Shown here: positions 33,301 through 38,992 of the stretch, in pieces | Position numbering within the stretch: position 1 is the first letter of the stretch | Layout: each line of letters starts with the position of its first letter | Source of the DNA: Trissonchulus latispiculum | Taxonomy: Eukaryota > Nematoda > Enoplea > Enoplida > Ironidae | Reading direction: 5' to 3' | Assembly: GCA_030248195.1 (NCBI GenBank) | Contig: JASAND010021422.1 | Span: 231,476 to 295,475, forward strand | DNA length: 64,000 nucleotides | Translations under genes and position numbers: made by a program | The notes under the pieces: model-generated | What the model saw: only the letters and a program-made list of their open reading frames with translations | Told to the model about the DNA's origin: nothing | Database searches by the model: none

Positions 33301-36054
33301 GTCTATCCTTTCAATTCCGGTTGAGAAAGGCATAAATCCGACACCGCAAAAGTTGCTCAGCTCACTTAGGGCTTTCATTTGATACCAAATTTTACCACTT
33401 TTGAAAAATTTTATGTTTGACCCAAAATCGCCTAAGTCCCCACCCCACTCCACCACAGCACTCTACAACCACTTTGGGTGTGCAGTTCTATGGCAAAAGT
33501 TGCTCAGCTCACTTAGGGCTTTCATTTGATACCAAATTTTACCACTTTTGAAAAATTTTATGTTTGATCCAAAATCGCCTAAGTCCCCACCACAGCACTC
33601 TACAGCAACTTTGGGTACGCAGTTCTATGACAAAAGTTGCTCAGCTCAGTTAGGGCTTTCATTTGATACCAAATTTGACCACTTTTGAGAAACTTTATTT
33701 TCGACCATTTGACCCTCCCACCCGACTGACCCTTCAAACGGCAAAGTAGAACCAGCCCGGCAAAATAGGTACGTCGGACGGCAAAACAAATACCGGGAAT
33801 GAGCTGGGCACACCAGAAAACCCCTATAGACAAAGTTTTGAGAGGCCAGGTAGAGCCTACTATGGACCTCCAGGAAGCGGTTTCCGACTTGACTCTCCCG
33901 ACGGCAAAATAGAACCAGCCCAGCAATATAGACACGTCGGACGGCAAAACGGATACCGGGAATGAGCTGGGCACACCAGAAAACCCCTATAGACAAAGTT
34001 TTGAGAGGCCAGGTAGAGCCTACTATGGACCTCCAGGAAGCGGTATCCGACATGACCGTCCCGACGGCAAAGTGGAACCAGCCCAGCAAGATGGGTGGGT
34101 CGGACGGTAAAACTGACTGCGGGAATCGATTCTGCCAGAAAACCATTGTATGGAAGATTTGAGCTTTCAAAGTTAAATAGATAGCGAGAAATTTCGATTT
34201 TTCATTTTTCGAATTTTCGCCATCTTTGACGGGCCACTGTGGTCGCTAGGGAAGTGATAGAGAAACGCAACCTGAACCGTTAGTTAGTTCAATATATGTA
34301 ATTTCTGAATATAAAAAGAAATCAGCTCCAGCTCGTAACGTTCGACCTGAGCGACGACCACAAAAATGGTCACTTTTCGCTATGAGCCGACTTTGGGGAG
34401 CCACTGCGGCGCTGTGGCGCAGCTGCGACGCAAAAAAGTTGTGATTCTTAAATTCTTTAGAGGGTACTACTAGACCCTATAGCCCTTTAGGTTGGCCCAC
34501 CGCTGCAGTTCACGTGAAAGCGGCGAACATTATGTACAATACAACCATCAAATAGGAGAAACCGGAAAAAAACATCGCCGCCATAACCGGTCCGGGGCGC
34601 AACTTTTTAACGGTAAGTGATACGGGGCTGAAACTTCACAGACATACTAAAACTCGATGTGCTCTACAATTTGCGCATGAATTCTGCGCAGGATCTGCGC
34701 AGGATTTTGCGCAGCTTCTGCGCAGCTTATTTTACACTGTCTCCAGCCACTTTTCACACATATTATAGGGGTCGCTGCCGCGACCCCTATGATAAGGAAT
34801 ATCGTAAAAGTAACTGCAGATATGAAGTCAGCTACACCGATTTTACCTGTCGCATGCATAAAATCGCTAATATGAGCTGCCCTGGCCGAATATGGGGGTT
34901 GGTTTTTGTTTTTTACCCCGGCTAATTAACCGTTAATTACTAATTAACGACAGGACCTAGAGAGGCTTATTTATATATCAAAATGACAGTCTAGACATGG
35001 CTTGATAAGAAAACCATTTATAGCTGGATTGCTCCACGGAGTATATAGTTCTGCAGAGTCCAAAAAGTGACTACCTTGGTTTTTTCCCCCGACCTCTAGA
35101 TGGCAGGACGATGTCCCCAATTTATGGCGGAGGAAATTCCACCACACTAAGCCTGGCCACGCCCCCGTTAGGCACAACATACCCTTGTGGCACTGCTAGG
35201 CTCCTTCTTTGTCTCAACATTGGAAGGACGCAGTCTGTCCGACCCCTTCTCAATCCATTCATCAAAACGAGCATTCCAGTACTGATAATGAATTTCCACC
35301 AATCCCTGATCCTCGTCTATACTCTTAATAATAGCTGTATACCTAAACAAAGTATATATATACATATAACACAGTTAAAATCTCAGGCAAAAATAGGGCC
35401 AAAAAGCAGGACTACTCGTCACCATTCCCTCTCTCTCCTATAAAAATAATTCAGCCAAATATTTGTAAACAGATAAACAAAACCTTTATCTAAACGCAAA
35501 TAAATAAATAAATATCATTCCTAGCAAAATTCTCACCACTGATTCGTCGCCAAATCCTTAGCCTCAATTTTCAGACCAACCGCAAAATCTATGACAGTCG
35601 TCCTCTTTTTTGACACAGAAGTTGACGGCGCAGCCATCTCAATATTTGGGGAGTTGACATCAGTCGTAGAAGAATCCTGGCGCCGGGTTGTTCGACTCAA
35701 CGGTTCAACTCGACGCCTTTTAGCTCCCGCTGGCTCCCCGGTCGTAGTCGTAGTATTGGGTGAGGATTTTCCGCTCCCGGAAACGGAAGACGAGACAGAG
35801 AGGCGCCGTTTGGCGGCAATTCCGGCTGCCCGACCACTGGATCGTCGGCTGCCAGTAGGGCCAGGAGACGAATCTAAAGCAGCAGGATTTAGATTTCCCG
35901 TCGTATAACTGCTGGCAGATGAAGAGGTGCGGGACAGAGATCGTTTCTGCGATCGCTGGGGTCGGTTTGACCCAGATCCGCCCTTGGCTGGGGCCGAGGA
36001 GGTTCCAGACAGGGAGGACATGGTAGAGGCTCGACTAGATCGTCGCTGGCTCAT
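240..36054 (-). CDS. PHF20/MBD-R2-like chromatin reader, whole gene (20 coding exons)
   Basis: Joined exons (5'->3'): 36054-35537, 35342-35183, 26836-26752, 22877-22786, 22093-21904, 21252-21136, 20683-19724, 19119-19021, 16136-16023, 14279-13839, 13491-13209, 12776-12589, 11884-11279, 10219-9956, 7941-7570, 4318-3657, 3290-3188, 2567-2371, 1162-1039, 349-240. The coding length is 5685 nt, 1894 residues plus stop, all junctions GT-AG with matching phase. Domains in order: Tudor 1 (about 153-215), Tudor 2 (about 229-277), MBD-like (about 703-745), two CxxC...HExxxxH modules (1028-1067, 1313-1355), AT-hook (1213-1225), C2H2 (1392-1415), PHD (1704-1747). This order is known in PHF20/PHF20L1 and MBD-R2, nuclear subunits of the NSL histone acetyltransferase complex that read methylated histones. 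The role here is inferred from that. The protein is nearly twice the usual family length because of Ser/Pro/Lys-rich linkers. Non-coding 5' exons cannot be excluded. Confidence 0.85.
352..1038. other. Intron 19, no recognised element
   Basis: AT-rich intron. The only feature noted is a short run around 744-770 (gagtgactgttggcgaag) that recurs at about 63568 and resembles the inner part of the palindromic element at 10524. Confidence 0.6.
1039..1162 (-). CDS. PHF20-like exon 19: C-terminal helix
   Basis: Residues 1818-1858: [20 protein letters not shown] then [21 protein letters not shown], a probable coiled-coil helix. Acceptor TTTTTAG, donor GTATGT, phase 1 out. Confidence 0.8.
1331..1842. 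mobile_element. AT-rich MITE-like element built of ATTAATCCG-type motifs
   Basis: About 510 bp with imperfect terminal inverted repeats: left ataggatctatttctttaaa, right end (reverse complement) ctaggtccctatatctttaa. The interior repeats ggattaaacggattaaa in both orientations many times. It lies in intron 18. No coding capacity. Superfamily not determined. Confidence 0.5.
2371..2567 (-). CDS. PHF20-like exon 18: helical region after PHD
   Basis: Residues 1753-1817. After a linker ([20 protein letters not shown]) comes [20 protein letters not shown] then LKQHMVY, an amphipathic helix. The PHF20 region after the PHD has the same helical character with ATH..LGDV.R. Acceptor TTTAATAG, donor GTAAGT, phase 0 out. 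Confidence 0.82.
3188..3290 (-). CDS. PHF20-like exon 17: second half of PHD finger
   Basis: Residues 1718-1751: [20 protein letters not shown] then [14 protein letters not shown]. With exon 16 this gives CxC...CxxC...H1726-x2-C1729...C1744-x2-C1747, all zinc ligands of a C4HC3 PHD finger present. In PHF20 this finger reads methylated H3K4. The Trp before the His is the usual core residue. Acceptor TTTTTCTAG, donor GTATAT. Confidence 0.92.
3657..4318 (-). CDS. PHF20-like exon 16: Lys/Glu-rich coil and first half of PHD finger
   Basis: Residues 1498-1717. A dense Lys/Arg/Glu helix ([19 protein letters not shown]), a Ser/Thr-rich stretch, an acidic tract of about 20 Glu/Asp, then [17 protein letters not shown], the start of a PHD finger (C1704, C1706). 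PHF20 has IVRCIC-type sequence at the same place. Acceptor TTTTCAG, donor GTAGAT, phase 0 out. The purine-rich helix and acidic tract make long antisense open frames here, which are shadows. Confidence 0.88.
4547..7367 (+). mobile_element. Hairpin-tailed asymmetric element, copy 1 (head + inverted head + 148-bp array + tail)
   Basis: Head at 4547 (acaagtaggaaaaatgctcc) followed by an approximately 185-bp segment that returns inverted at 5235-5419, giving long inverted repeats around a 500-bp spacer. Then comes a tandem array (about 5465-6620), a unique tail and a GC hairpin at 7340-7365 (atgaggggcgc...gcaccctcat) followed by GAT. Copy 2 at 36595 shares head, array, tail and hairpin but lacks the inverted head. 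The two ends are unlike each other, as in Helitron-type elements, but no Rep/helicase gene is present. Lies in intron 15. Confidence 0.6.
5465..6640. repeat. 148-bp tandem array, locus 1
   Basis: About 7-8 monomers of 148 bp, each holding the palindromic core aactggttcaa...ttgaaccagtt and gccagccatgggtcggatcc. Blocks starting at 5647 and 6091 (444 bp apart, three monomers) are nearly identical, so part of the array was duplicated as a trimer. The open frames in the array are repeat artefacts. Confidence 0.85.
7570..7941 (-). CDS. PHF20-like exon 15: classical C2H2 zinc finger
   Basis: Residues 1374-1496. FSC1392-x4-C1397-x12-H1410-x4-H1415 is a standard C2H2 finger ([20 protein letters not shown]). 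PHF20 carries one at the equivalent place, between AT-hook and PHD. It is followed by a Pro/Ser linker with poly-Gln. Acceptor TTTTTTCCAG, donor GTAAGT, phase 1 at both ends. Confidence 0.85.
8204..8226. repeat. (GGAT)n microsatellite
   Basis: Five to six tandem GGAT units in intron 14 (tggatggatggatggatgg). Confidence 0.85.
9126..9925 (-). pseudogene. CR1/Jockey-like non-LTR retrotransposon, 5'-truncated 3' end of reverse transcriptase
   Basis: The minus strand encodes the C-terminal part of a LINE reverse transcriptase: [14 protein letters not shown], then after one frameshift near 9660 [31 protein letters not shown], and the terminal [13 protein letters not shown] tail. These are the thumb and connection motifs of CR1/Jockey elements (DLGV, tyvRPxxEYAsxxWxP). 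The catalytic domain and endonuclease are absent, so the copy is dead. It sits in intron 14 starting about 30 bp past the exon 14 donor, in the same orientation as the host gene. Confidence 0.8.
9956..10219 (-). CDS. PHF20-like exon 14: second CxxC...HExxxxH module
   Basis: Residues 1286-1372. Opens [20 protein letters not shown], then C1313-R-A-C1316, a 32-residue spacer with an internal Cys (FGTC), then D-H1349-E-x4-H1355 and a basic helix ([13 protein letters not shown]). The same signature appears in exon 12, so the two are probably an internal duplication. Acceptor TTCTTTAG, donor GTGAGA. A truncated non-LTR retrotransposon begins about 30 bp past the donor. Confidence 0.8.
10524..10676. 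mobile_element. Palindromic MITE with TA target site
   Basis: A 153-bp inverted-repeat element: left cagtaccctgcactcaaatg, right catttgggtgcagggtactg, bounded by TA on both sides. The interior is also nearly self-complementary (gttggcgaa...ttcgccaac). The structure and TA flank fit a Tc1/mariner-type non-autonomous element. It lies in intron 13. Confidence 0.65.
11279..11884 (-). CDS. PHF20-like exon 13: AT-hook and basic disordered region
   Basis: Residues 1084-1284. It contains [13 protein letters not shown] (about 1213-1225), an AT-hook core (RGRP) flanked by basic residues, which suggests minor-groove DNA contact. PHF20 also has an AT-hook before its C2H2 finger. A similar PRARRG run occurs near 1117. 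The remainder is Ser/Pro/Glu-rich. Acceptor ATTTCAG, donor GTAAGT. Confidence 0.78.
12090..12445 (+). mobile_element. tRNA-headed SINE with TTTACC tail and target-site duplication
   Basis: The body runs 12099-12436 between direct repeats taatgacag (12090-12098 and 12437-12445). The head has pol III box A (gccgagtggtctacggcg) and box B (gcttcgatcccc). A 24-bp segment (tgtcctgtggcaggacggag...) is tandemly doubled at about 12365-12411. The 3' end is a short tandem cctttacctttacc, typical of SINEs mobilised by a LINE with a microsatellite tail. Lies in intron 12, antisense to the host gene. Confidence 0.8.
12541..12574. repeat. Fragment resembling the end of the palindromic element at 62968
   Basis: The minus strand reads gcaagagtacataatacata then agagtatgac, about 27 of 30 bases identical to the terminal inverted repeat of the element at 62968-63365. 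It is just downstream of the exon 12 donor. Confidence 0.5.
12589..12776 (-). CDS. PHF20-like exon 12: unusual CxxC...HExxxxH zinc-finger-like module
   Basis: Residues 1021-1082. The core is W-C1028-A-L-C1031, a 29-residue spacer containing another Cys (YATC), then H1061-E-x4-H1067. The spacing is too long for a classical C2H2 finger and resembles the long C2H2-like or BED/TTF-type fingers of transposase-derived proteins. Exon 14 carries a second copy of the same pattern. No such pair is known to me in PHF20 or MBD-R2. Acceptor TTTCAG, donor GTACGT. A 30-bp fragment resembling the end of the palindromic element at 62968-63365 lies directly past the donor. Confidence 0.75.
13209..13491 (-). 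CDS. PHF20-like exon 11: linker
   Basis: Residues 927-1019: [20 protein letters not shown], then Ser/Pro/Ala-rich sequence, then [14 protein letters not shown]. No known domain. The acidic start could be a short interaction helix. Acceptor TTTAG, donor GTGAGA. Phase 1 in, phase 2 out, completed by exon 12. Confidence 0.75.
13839..14279 (-). CDS. PHF20-like exon 10: disordered Ser/Pro-rich region
   Basis: Residues 780-925. Low complexity with a repeated motif: VVVVTPLSP near the start and [12 protein letters not shown] near the end, which may be duplicated phospho-sites (TPLSP). No domain. Acceptor CGTTCTAG, donor GTATGT. Phase 1 at both ends. Confidence 0.75.
14390..14461 (-). tRNA. tRNA-like sequence, probably a pseudogene or SINE head
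   Basis: 72 nt fold into a cloverleaf: perfect 7-bp acceptor (gcctgag/ctcaggc), D arm gctc...gagc, anticodon arm ttggc-ctagatc-gccaa, T arm gtggg-ctcgatc-cccac. The anticodon would be AGA (Ser), yet there is no long serine-type variable arm, position 37 is T, and the T loop lacks the usual TTC. These faults argue against a working tRNA. It lies in intron 9. Confidence 0.5.
15748..15842 (-). repeat. tRNA-like SINE head fragment
   Basis: The minus strand has a good box B (agttcgacccc) preceded by ggtctctgattaagagtcc and a D-arm-like gttgc...gcaac. There is no paired acceptor stem, so it is read as a decayed tRNA-derived SINE rather than a tRNA gene. Confidence 0.35.
16023..16136 (-). CDS. PHF20-like exon 9: end of MBD-like segment and linker
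   Basis: Residues 742-778: [20 protein letters not shown] then [17 protein letters not shown]. The first half is a predicted helix that could close the MBD-like fold. The rest is linker. Acceptor TTTTTTCAG, donor GTAAGT. Phase 1 at both ends. The preceding intron (16137-19020) holds a stack of nested transposons. Confidence 0.75.
17041..18388. mobile_element. Second TTAA-flanked element nested in the first
   Basis: TTAA at both ends, inverted repeats ggtgctggtatcgttttgtg and cacaaagtgataccagcacc. About 1.34 kb, AT-rich, no long open frame. It interrupts the element at 16278-18907. Confidence 0.65.
18426..18820. mobile_element. Poly-G/poly-C element nested in the TTAA element
   Basis: Ends gccagcctggcattttttag and, inverted, ggctggctggcatttttttag. 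The ends lead straight into G/C homopolymer blocks (18450-18550, 18735-18790). About 395 bp. Related ends occur at 25912/26656 and near 23130. Confidence 0.55.
19021..19119 (-). CDS. PHF20-like exon 8: possible MBD-like core
   Basis: Residues 709-740: [20 protein letters not shown] then [12 protein letters not shown]. Joined to exon 7 (RPDGF-D) and exon 9 (T-REMKQK) it gives a pattern like a methyl-CpG-binding domain (PGW..., charged strand, VYYxSPxGKKFRS). The Arg residues that contact methyl-CpG are not clearly kept. MBD-R2 of insects carries an MBD between its Tudor and zinc-finger regions, which makes the reading plausible but unproven. Acceptor TTTTTTTCAG, donor GTGAGT. Confidence 0.75.
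19120..19723. other. Intron 7, nothing recognised
   Basis: AT-rich intronic sequence between exons 8 and 7. No repeat family or open frame of note was seen. Confidence 0.5.
19724..20683 (-). CDS. PHF20-like exon 7: long disordered Ser/Pro/Lys-rich region
   Basis: The largest exon (960 nt), residues 389-707. It is dominated by Ser, Pro, Lys, Arg and Glu with bipartite basic patches ([20 protein letters not shown]), the composition of a disordered nuclear linker and multiple phosphorylation sites. Near its end is [20 protein letters not shown], where the last residues could open an MBD-like domain continued in exon 8. Acceptor ATTTTAG, donor GTAGGT. An antisense open frame over the same stretch is a compositional shadow. 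Confidence 0.8.
21136..21252 (-). CDS. PHF20-like exon 6: short linker exon
   Basis: Residues 350-387: [20 protein letters not shown] continuing [18 protein letters not shown]. No known domain. Acceptor TTTTCTAG. The donor reads GTTTGA, which is poor, so the 3' boundary is the least certain of the gene, although the phase fits exon 7 exactly. Confidence 0.65.
21253..21903. other. Intron 5, nothing recognised
   Basis: Mixed AT-rich intron. A partly repeated phrase (aaaggaggg, three times at 21345-21445) is the only visible pattern. The intron at 20684-21135 and that at 22094-22785 likewise show nothing firm. Confidence 0.5.
21904..22093 (-). CDS. PHF20-like exon 5: linker with poly-Gln
   Basis: Residues 286-348. 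It begins [20 protein letters not shown] and then becomes low complexity ([20 protein letters not shown]). No domain is recognised. Acceptor TTGTAG, donor GTTAGT. Phase 0 in, phase 1 out, matching both neighbours. Confidence 0.75.
22786..22877 (-). CDS. PHF20-like exon 4: second half of Tudor 2
   Basis: Residues 256-285 (Asp255 is split across the junction): [20 protein letters not shown] then [10 protein letters not shown]. The FYDG...RTV...IKPMP run is typical of the second Tudor of PHF20/PHF20L1 (FYDG...KAMPED). Acceptor TGTTTCAG, donor GTGCGT (weak but GT). It ends in phase 0. Confidence 0.88.
23787..25335 (-). mobile_element. Hairpin-tailed asymmetric element, copy L
   Basis: Read on the minus strand it starts at 25335 with acaagtaacagaaatgctcc and ends at about 23790 in the hairpin ataggggtcgc/gcgacccctat followed by GAT. 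It contains two short tandem arrays: three units of about 140-150 bp at 24560-24840 (ggttttctggtgcgcccagc) and three of about 120-140 bp at 24870-25250 (aaatttggtatcaaatgaaa type). An inverted copy, interrupted by another element, is at 30775-34795. Lies in intron 3. Confidence 0.6.
25912..26656. mobile_element. Poly-G/poly-C element
   Basis: Left end tctgggtttatttcactggg running into a G block, right end cccccactaaaaagaccagc. The termini match the pattern of the 18426-18820 element (ctggc-tttttta-gtggggg). It ends about 95 bp from the exon 3 donor. Part of its interior (catgtacctctgcccatagg) recurs inverted near 49310. Confidence 0.45.
26752..26836 (-). CDS. PHF20-like exon 3: first half of Tudor 2
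   Basis: A short 85-nt exon, residues 227-254, found by searching for the missing phase-0-to-phase-1 exon that exon 4 demands. It reads [20 protein letters not shown] then KVLSVVSE. The W...YFPAKVLSV pattern is the first strand pair of a Tudor domain (PHF20 Tudor 2 has W...RFYPAKVTAV). Acceptor GATTTAG, donor GTAAGC. It is isolated among repeats, 3.9 kb upstream of exon 4 and 8.3 kb downstream of exon 2. Confidence 0.85.
27815..27840. repeat. (GTAA)n microsatellite
   Basis: Six to seven taag/gtaa units in intron 2. Confidence 0.85.
28010..28600. repeat. Large imperfect palindrome
   Basis: The sequence at 28030-28265 (cccccttacgaatcg-type motif, gtcttcgattttgttgaaaa) returns in reverse complement at 28370-28590 (gcaaaatcgaagacaaaaat). 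The centre is near 28315 (taagcttaagatgtaagctt). No coding potential. Related motifs appear in the palindrome at 41520-42690. Confidence 0.7.
30811..33268 (-). mobile_element. Hairpin-tailed asymmetric element nested in copy R
   Basis: Read on the minus strand: head at 33268 (acaagaaataaaaatgctcc), about 180 bp that returns inverted at 32461-32650, then a tandem array (31440-32250), then the tail hairpin at 30811-30840 (tgtaggggcgc/gcgcccctaca). Same part list and order as copy 1 at 4547-7367 but with a different array monomer. Inserted in an AT-rich target (ataat|at) of copy R. Confidence 0.6.
31440..32260. repeat. Tandem array, about 140-bp monomers
   Basis: Five to six units containing ggcgtttttcggcgttttg, catatatagtaaatcgacta and ccagtggtcac. 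The phrase tatatagtaaatcggggtcg also occurs inverted in the tails of the 148-bp array elements (6660, 6850, 38470). Confidence 0.75.
34905..35095. repeat. Dispersed repeat, inverted copy at 46985-47215
   Basis: ttaattactaattaacgaca, cctagagaggc, aaaatgacagtctagacatg and caaaaagtgactaccttggt occur in the same order, reverse-complemented, at 47070-47215. It ends just before exon 2 of the PHF20-like gene. Confidence 0.65.
35183..35342 (-). CDS. PHF20-like exon 2: Tudor 1 core
   Basis: Residues 174-226. The segment [19 protein letters not shown]...[18 protein letters not shown] is a textbook Tudor/Agenet core: aromatic cage positions, the W-N-x-R-x-D-E-W motif and a terminal LRP. In PHF20 the matching motif is W-N-H-R-Y-D-E-W. 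Acceptor TTTAG, donor GTATGT. It ends in phase 0. Confidence 0.9.
35537..36054 (-). CDS. PHF20-like exon 1: start codon, Ser/Arg-rich tail, first half of Tudor 1
   Basis: Residues 1-173, beginning [13 protein letters not shown] at 36054-36052 has an in-frame TAA three codons upstream, which supports the start. Most of the exon is a Ser/Arg/Thr-rich, probably disordered tail with basic patches ([15 protein letters not shown]) that could act as nuclear localisation signals. The last 20 residues ([19 protein letters not shown]) are the first strand of a Tudor fold as in PHF20 Tudor 1. The donor is GTGAGA and splits the Trp codon (phase 2), which exon 2 completes. Confidence 0.85.
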
Positions 36055-36594
36055 AATTATTTATAGAAATAACAGATGTAAACCTGTAAAAAAGTATATA
36101 TACGTACAACTAAAGTACGTACCGAAAAATGTTAATAGATCGATAGTTAATTTAAGAAAGAGTTAATAGTTGATCGGACTGAGCCCCTTTGGTCCCCTAG
36201 CATTTTTGGCTTACCCTCTCCCAACTTTCGGCTACTTCCACCTCGCCCATCACAGTTTCAGCCATACGTAGGTTGATGGAACGACATTGTAAGCACAGAT
36301 GCAGGGTATTTTTTAACGGGGTGGGGACTCCCTCCGCGAAACTGACCCCCCCCCGAAAATGACTTCCCCTCCCCCGAAATTGCCCCCTCCCGGGATTTTT
36401 GCTTCCCCTCCCGAAATTCTTTGAGGACCCAAATTTTTGCAAAAAAAAGCAAATTTTCAATAAGTTTCCGGCTTCGCCGAAGACTTTTTCGTAAAGATAT
36501 ATAGCTGTTTCTAGCTTAAAACCCCAAAAAATGCTTCCACCCCGCCCACCAGTTTCACGCATTGTATACGTAGGTGGGTGGAGCGATATTGTAT
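36055..36594. other. Upstream of the PHF20-like gene, no promoter element recognised
   Basis: About 540 bp of AT-rich then C-rich sequence before the next repeat. No TATA box or other promoter motif can be supported. A C/G-rich stretch (36345-36420) resembles the poly-C elements elsewhere. Confidence 0.4.
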
Positions 36595-38992
36595 ACAAGT
36601 AGGAAAAATGCTCCTTGCAGTCGCATGAAAAAGTTAATATGAGCTATGATGGTCAACATTTAAATGTGTCAAGGACAAGATTTAAAATGTTTAATATGAG
36701 CCAACATCTAAATAAGTAGAGGACAAGATGTAAACGGCTAATATGAGCCGCTACGTTTCTCTTGGGCTCATATTGACGCTCATTTAGCTTTTGCTTACTT
36801 TAAATACAACATTGAAATGGCTTGTATGAATAACGACGCATATAAACACTAATTTTGCAAAGCTGTTAGTAAATGTTTTCTTCTCCACCGCTACATCCGA
36901 CCTACGCTATTAGCTTGAACCAGGAACTGGTTCAACTTTGAACCAGTTGAACCAGATCTGGCCAGGCATGGGTCGGATCACCAAAGTAACACCACCAGTG
37001 AATTCGCCATGCCCAATAACCTTTGTATGCAAAATTTCAGCCTTCCAACTATCTCCAGTAGCTTGAACCAGGAACTGGTTCAATTTTGAACCAGTTTAAC
37101 CAGATCGGGCCAGCCATGGGTCGGATCACCAAAGTAACACCACCAGTGAATTCCCCATGCCCAATAACCTTTGTATGCAAAATTCCGCCTTCCAGCTATC
37201 TCCAGTAGCTTGAACCAGGAACTGGTTCAACTTTGAACCAGTTGAACCAGCTCTGGCCAGCCATGGGTCGGATCACCAAAGTAACACCACCAGTGAATTC
37301 CCCATGCCCAATAACCTTTGTATGCAAAATTTCAGCCTTCCAACTATCTCCAGTAGCTTGAACCAGGAACTGGTTCAAGTTTGAACCAGTTGAACCAGAC
37401 CTGGCCAGCCATGGGTCGGATCAACAAAGTAACACCACCAGTGAATTCCCCATGCCCAATAACCTTTGTATGCAAAATTTCAGCCTTCCAACTATCTCCA
37501 GTAGCTTGAACCAGGAACTGGTTCAACTTTGAACCAGTTGAACCAGATCTGGCCAGCCATGGGTTGTATCACCAAAGTAACACCGCCAGTGAATTCCCCA
37601 TGCTCATTAACCTTTGAATGCAAAATTTCAGCCTTCTAGCTATCTCCAGTTGCTTGAACCAGGACCTGGTTCAACTTTGAACCAGTTGAACCAGATCTGG
37701 CCAGCCATGGGTTGGATCACCAAAGTAACAGCACCAGTGAATTCCCCATGCCCAAAAACCTTTGTATGCAAAATTTCAGCCTTCCAACTATCTCCAGTAG
37801 CTTGAACCAGGAACTGGTTCAACTTTGAACCAGTTGAACCAGATCTGGCCAGCCATGGGTCGGATCACCAAAGTAACACCACCAGTGAATTCCCCATGCC
37901 CAATAACCTTTGTATGCAAAATTTCAGCCTTCCAGCTATCTCCAGTAGCTTGAACCAGGAACTGGTTCAAGTTTGAACCAGTTGAACCAGATCTGGCCAG
38001 TCATGGGTCGGATCACCAAAGTAACAGCACCAGTGAATTCCCCATGCCCAAAAACCTTTGTATGCAAAATTTCAGCCTTCCAACTATCTCCAGTAGCTTG
38101 AACCAGGAACTGGTTCAACTTTGAACCAGTTGAACCAGATCTGGCCAGCCATGGGTCGGATCACCAAAGTAACACCACCAGTGAATTCCCCATGCCCAAT
38201 AACCTTTGTATGCAAAATTTCAGCCTTCCAGCTATCTCCAGTAGCTTGAACCAGGAACTGGTTCAAGTTTGAACCAGTTGAACCAGATCTGGCCAGCCAT
38301 GAGTCGGATCACCAAACTAACACCACCAGTGAATTCCCCATGCCCAATAACCTTTGTACGAAAAATTTTAGCCTTCTAGCTATCTCCAGTAGCTTGAACC
38401 AGGAAGTTGAACCAGATGAACCAGGCGAGATACGGTGTCGGCACTATGCTCATCGTGTTCAGCGACCCGATTTACTATATATGGCTACCACCCCAAGGCC
38501 GAAAAACGCCGTTTTTGGCCGCTTTTAGACTATTTTAAAATTTTCGGACTTTTTTTCGGAAATTTTTCAGCTTGAAGGTGTCCAAAAACGCTATTTTTCC
38601 ATCTGTAAAAATCGAACCAGATCGAAATTCGGAAAAAAACATAAACTTGCTAAATATCATTGCCTAGATAATCAAAAAATAGTATAGAAAAATTTTTCCT
38701 ATGGGCCGTTTGAAAAATCGAGTTAACACAAAATTGACAAAAATCATGCTGAATACAGAGAAAAAAAAACCCCCACTTTCAAACCCGTAAGAGAAAGTCG
38801 ATTTTTTCAAACTTCATTTTTTCCGGGCAAGTTTGGTATCATTCGAAAGCTCTTGGCCTGGAGATTTCAAAAATGTAAATATTAGCTCTTAATTCCTTCC
38901 CGTTAATTAGTTATGCCTAAATAGCACTTTTCAAAATCCGCAAAGTGCCGTTATAGCTCATATTATGGGGGGCTCTCCGAGCTCCCCCATGA
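36595..38992 (+). mobile_element. Hairpin-tailed asymmetric element, copy 2
   Basis: Head at 36595 (acaagtaggaaaaatgctcc), about 185-bp head region, 148-bp array from about 36905 to 38420, unique tail (includes aagtttggtatcattcgaaa) and hairpin 38965-38990 (atgggggg...cccccat) followed by GAT. Apart from the missing inverted head, it matches copy 1 at 4547-7367 end to end. Confidence 0.65.
36905..38420. repeat. 148-bp tandem array, locus 2
   Basis: About ten 148-bp monomers of the same family as 5465-6640, each with aactggttcaa...ttgaaccagtt and caccaaagtaacaccaccag. Monomers are more alike within this array than to those of locus 1 (for instance gatcaccaaagtaac here, gatccccaaaataac there), a sign of local homogenisation. 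Confidence 0.88.

Larger units (their letters stand above)
30775..34795 (+). mobile_element. Hairpin-tailed asymmetric element, copy R, interrupted by a nested relative
   Basis: The head acaaataacaaaaatgctccg is at 30775 and the body resumes at about 33276 (tgtgtgttgggc) through to hairpin 34768-34793 (ataggggtcgc/gcgacccctat, then GAT). Comparison with copy L shows that 30811-33268 is an insertion: L reads gggataatatgtgtgttggg without a break. Contains tandem units with tttggtatcaaatgaaagcc (read on minus strand) at 33340-33690 and the gggttttctggtgtgcccag type at 33780-34060. Intron 2 of the PHF20-like gene. Confidence 0.6.
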
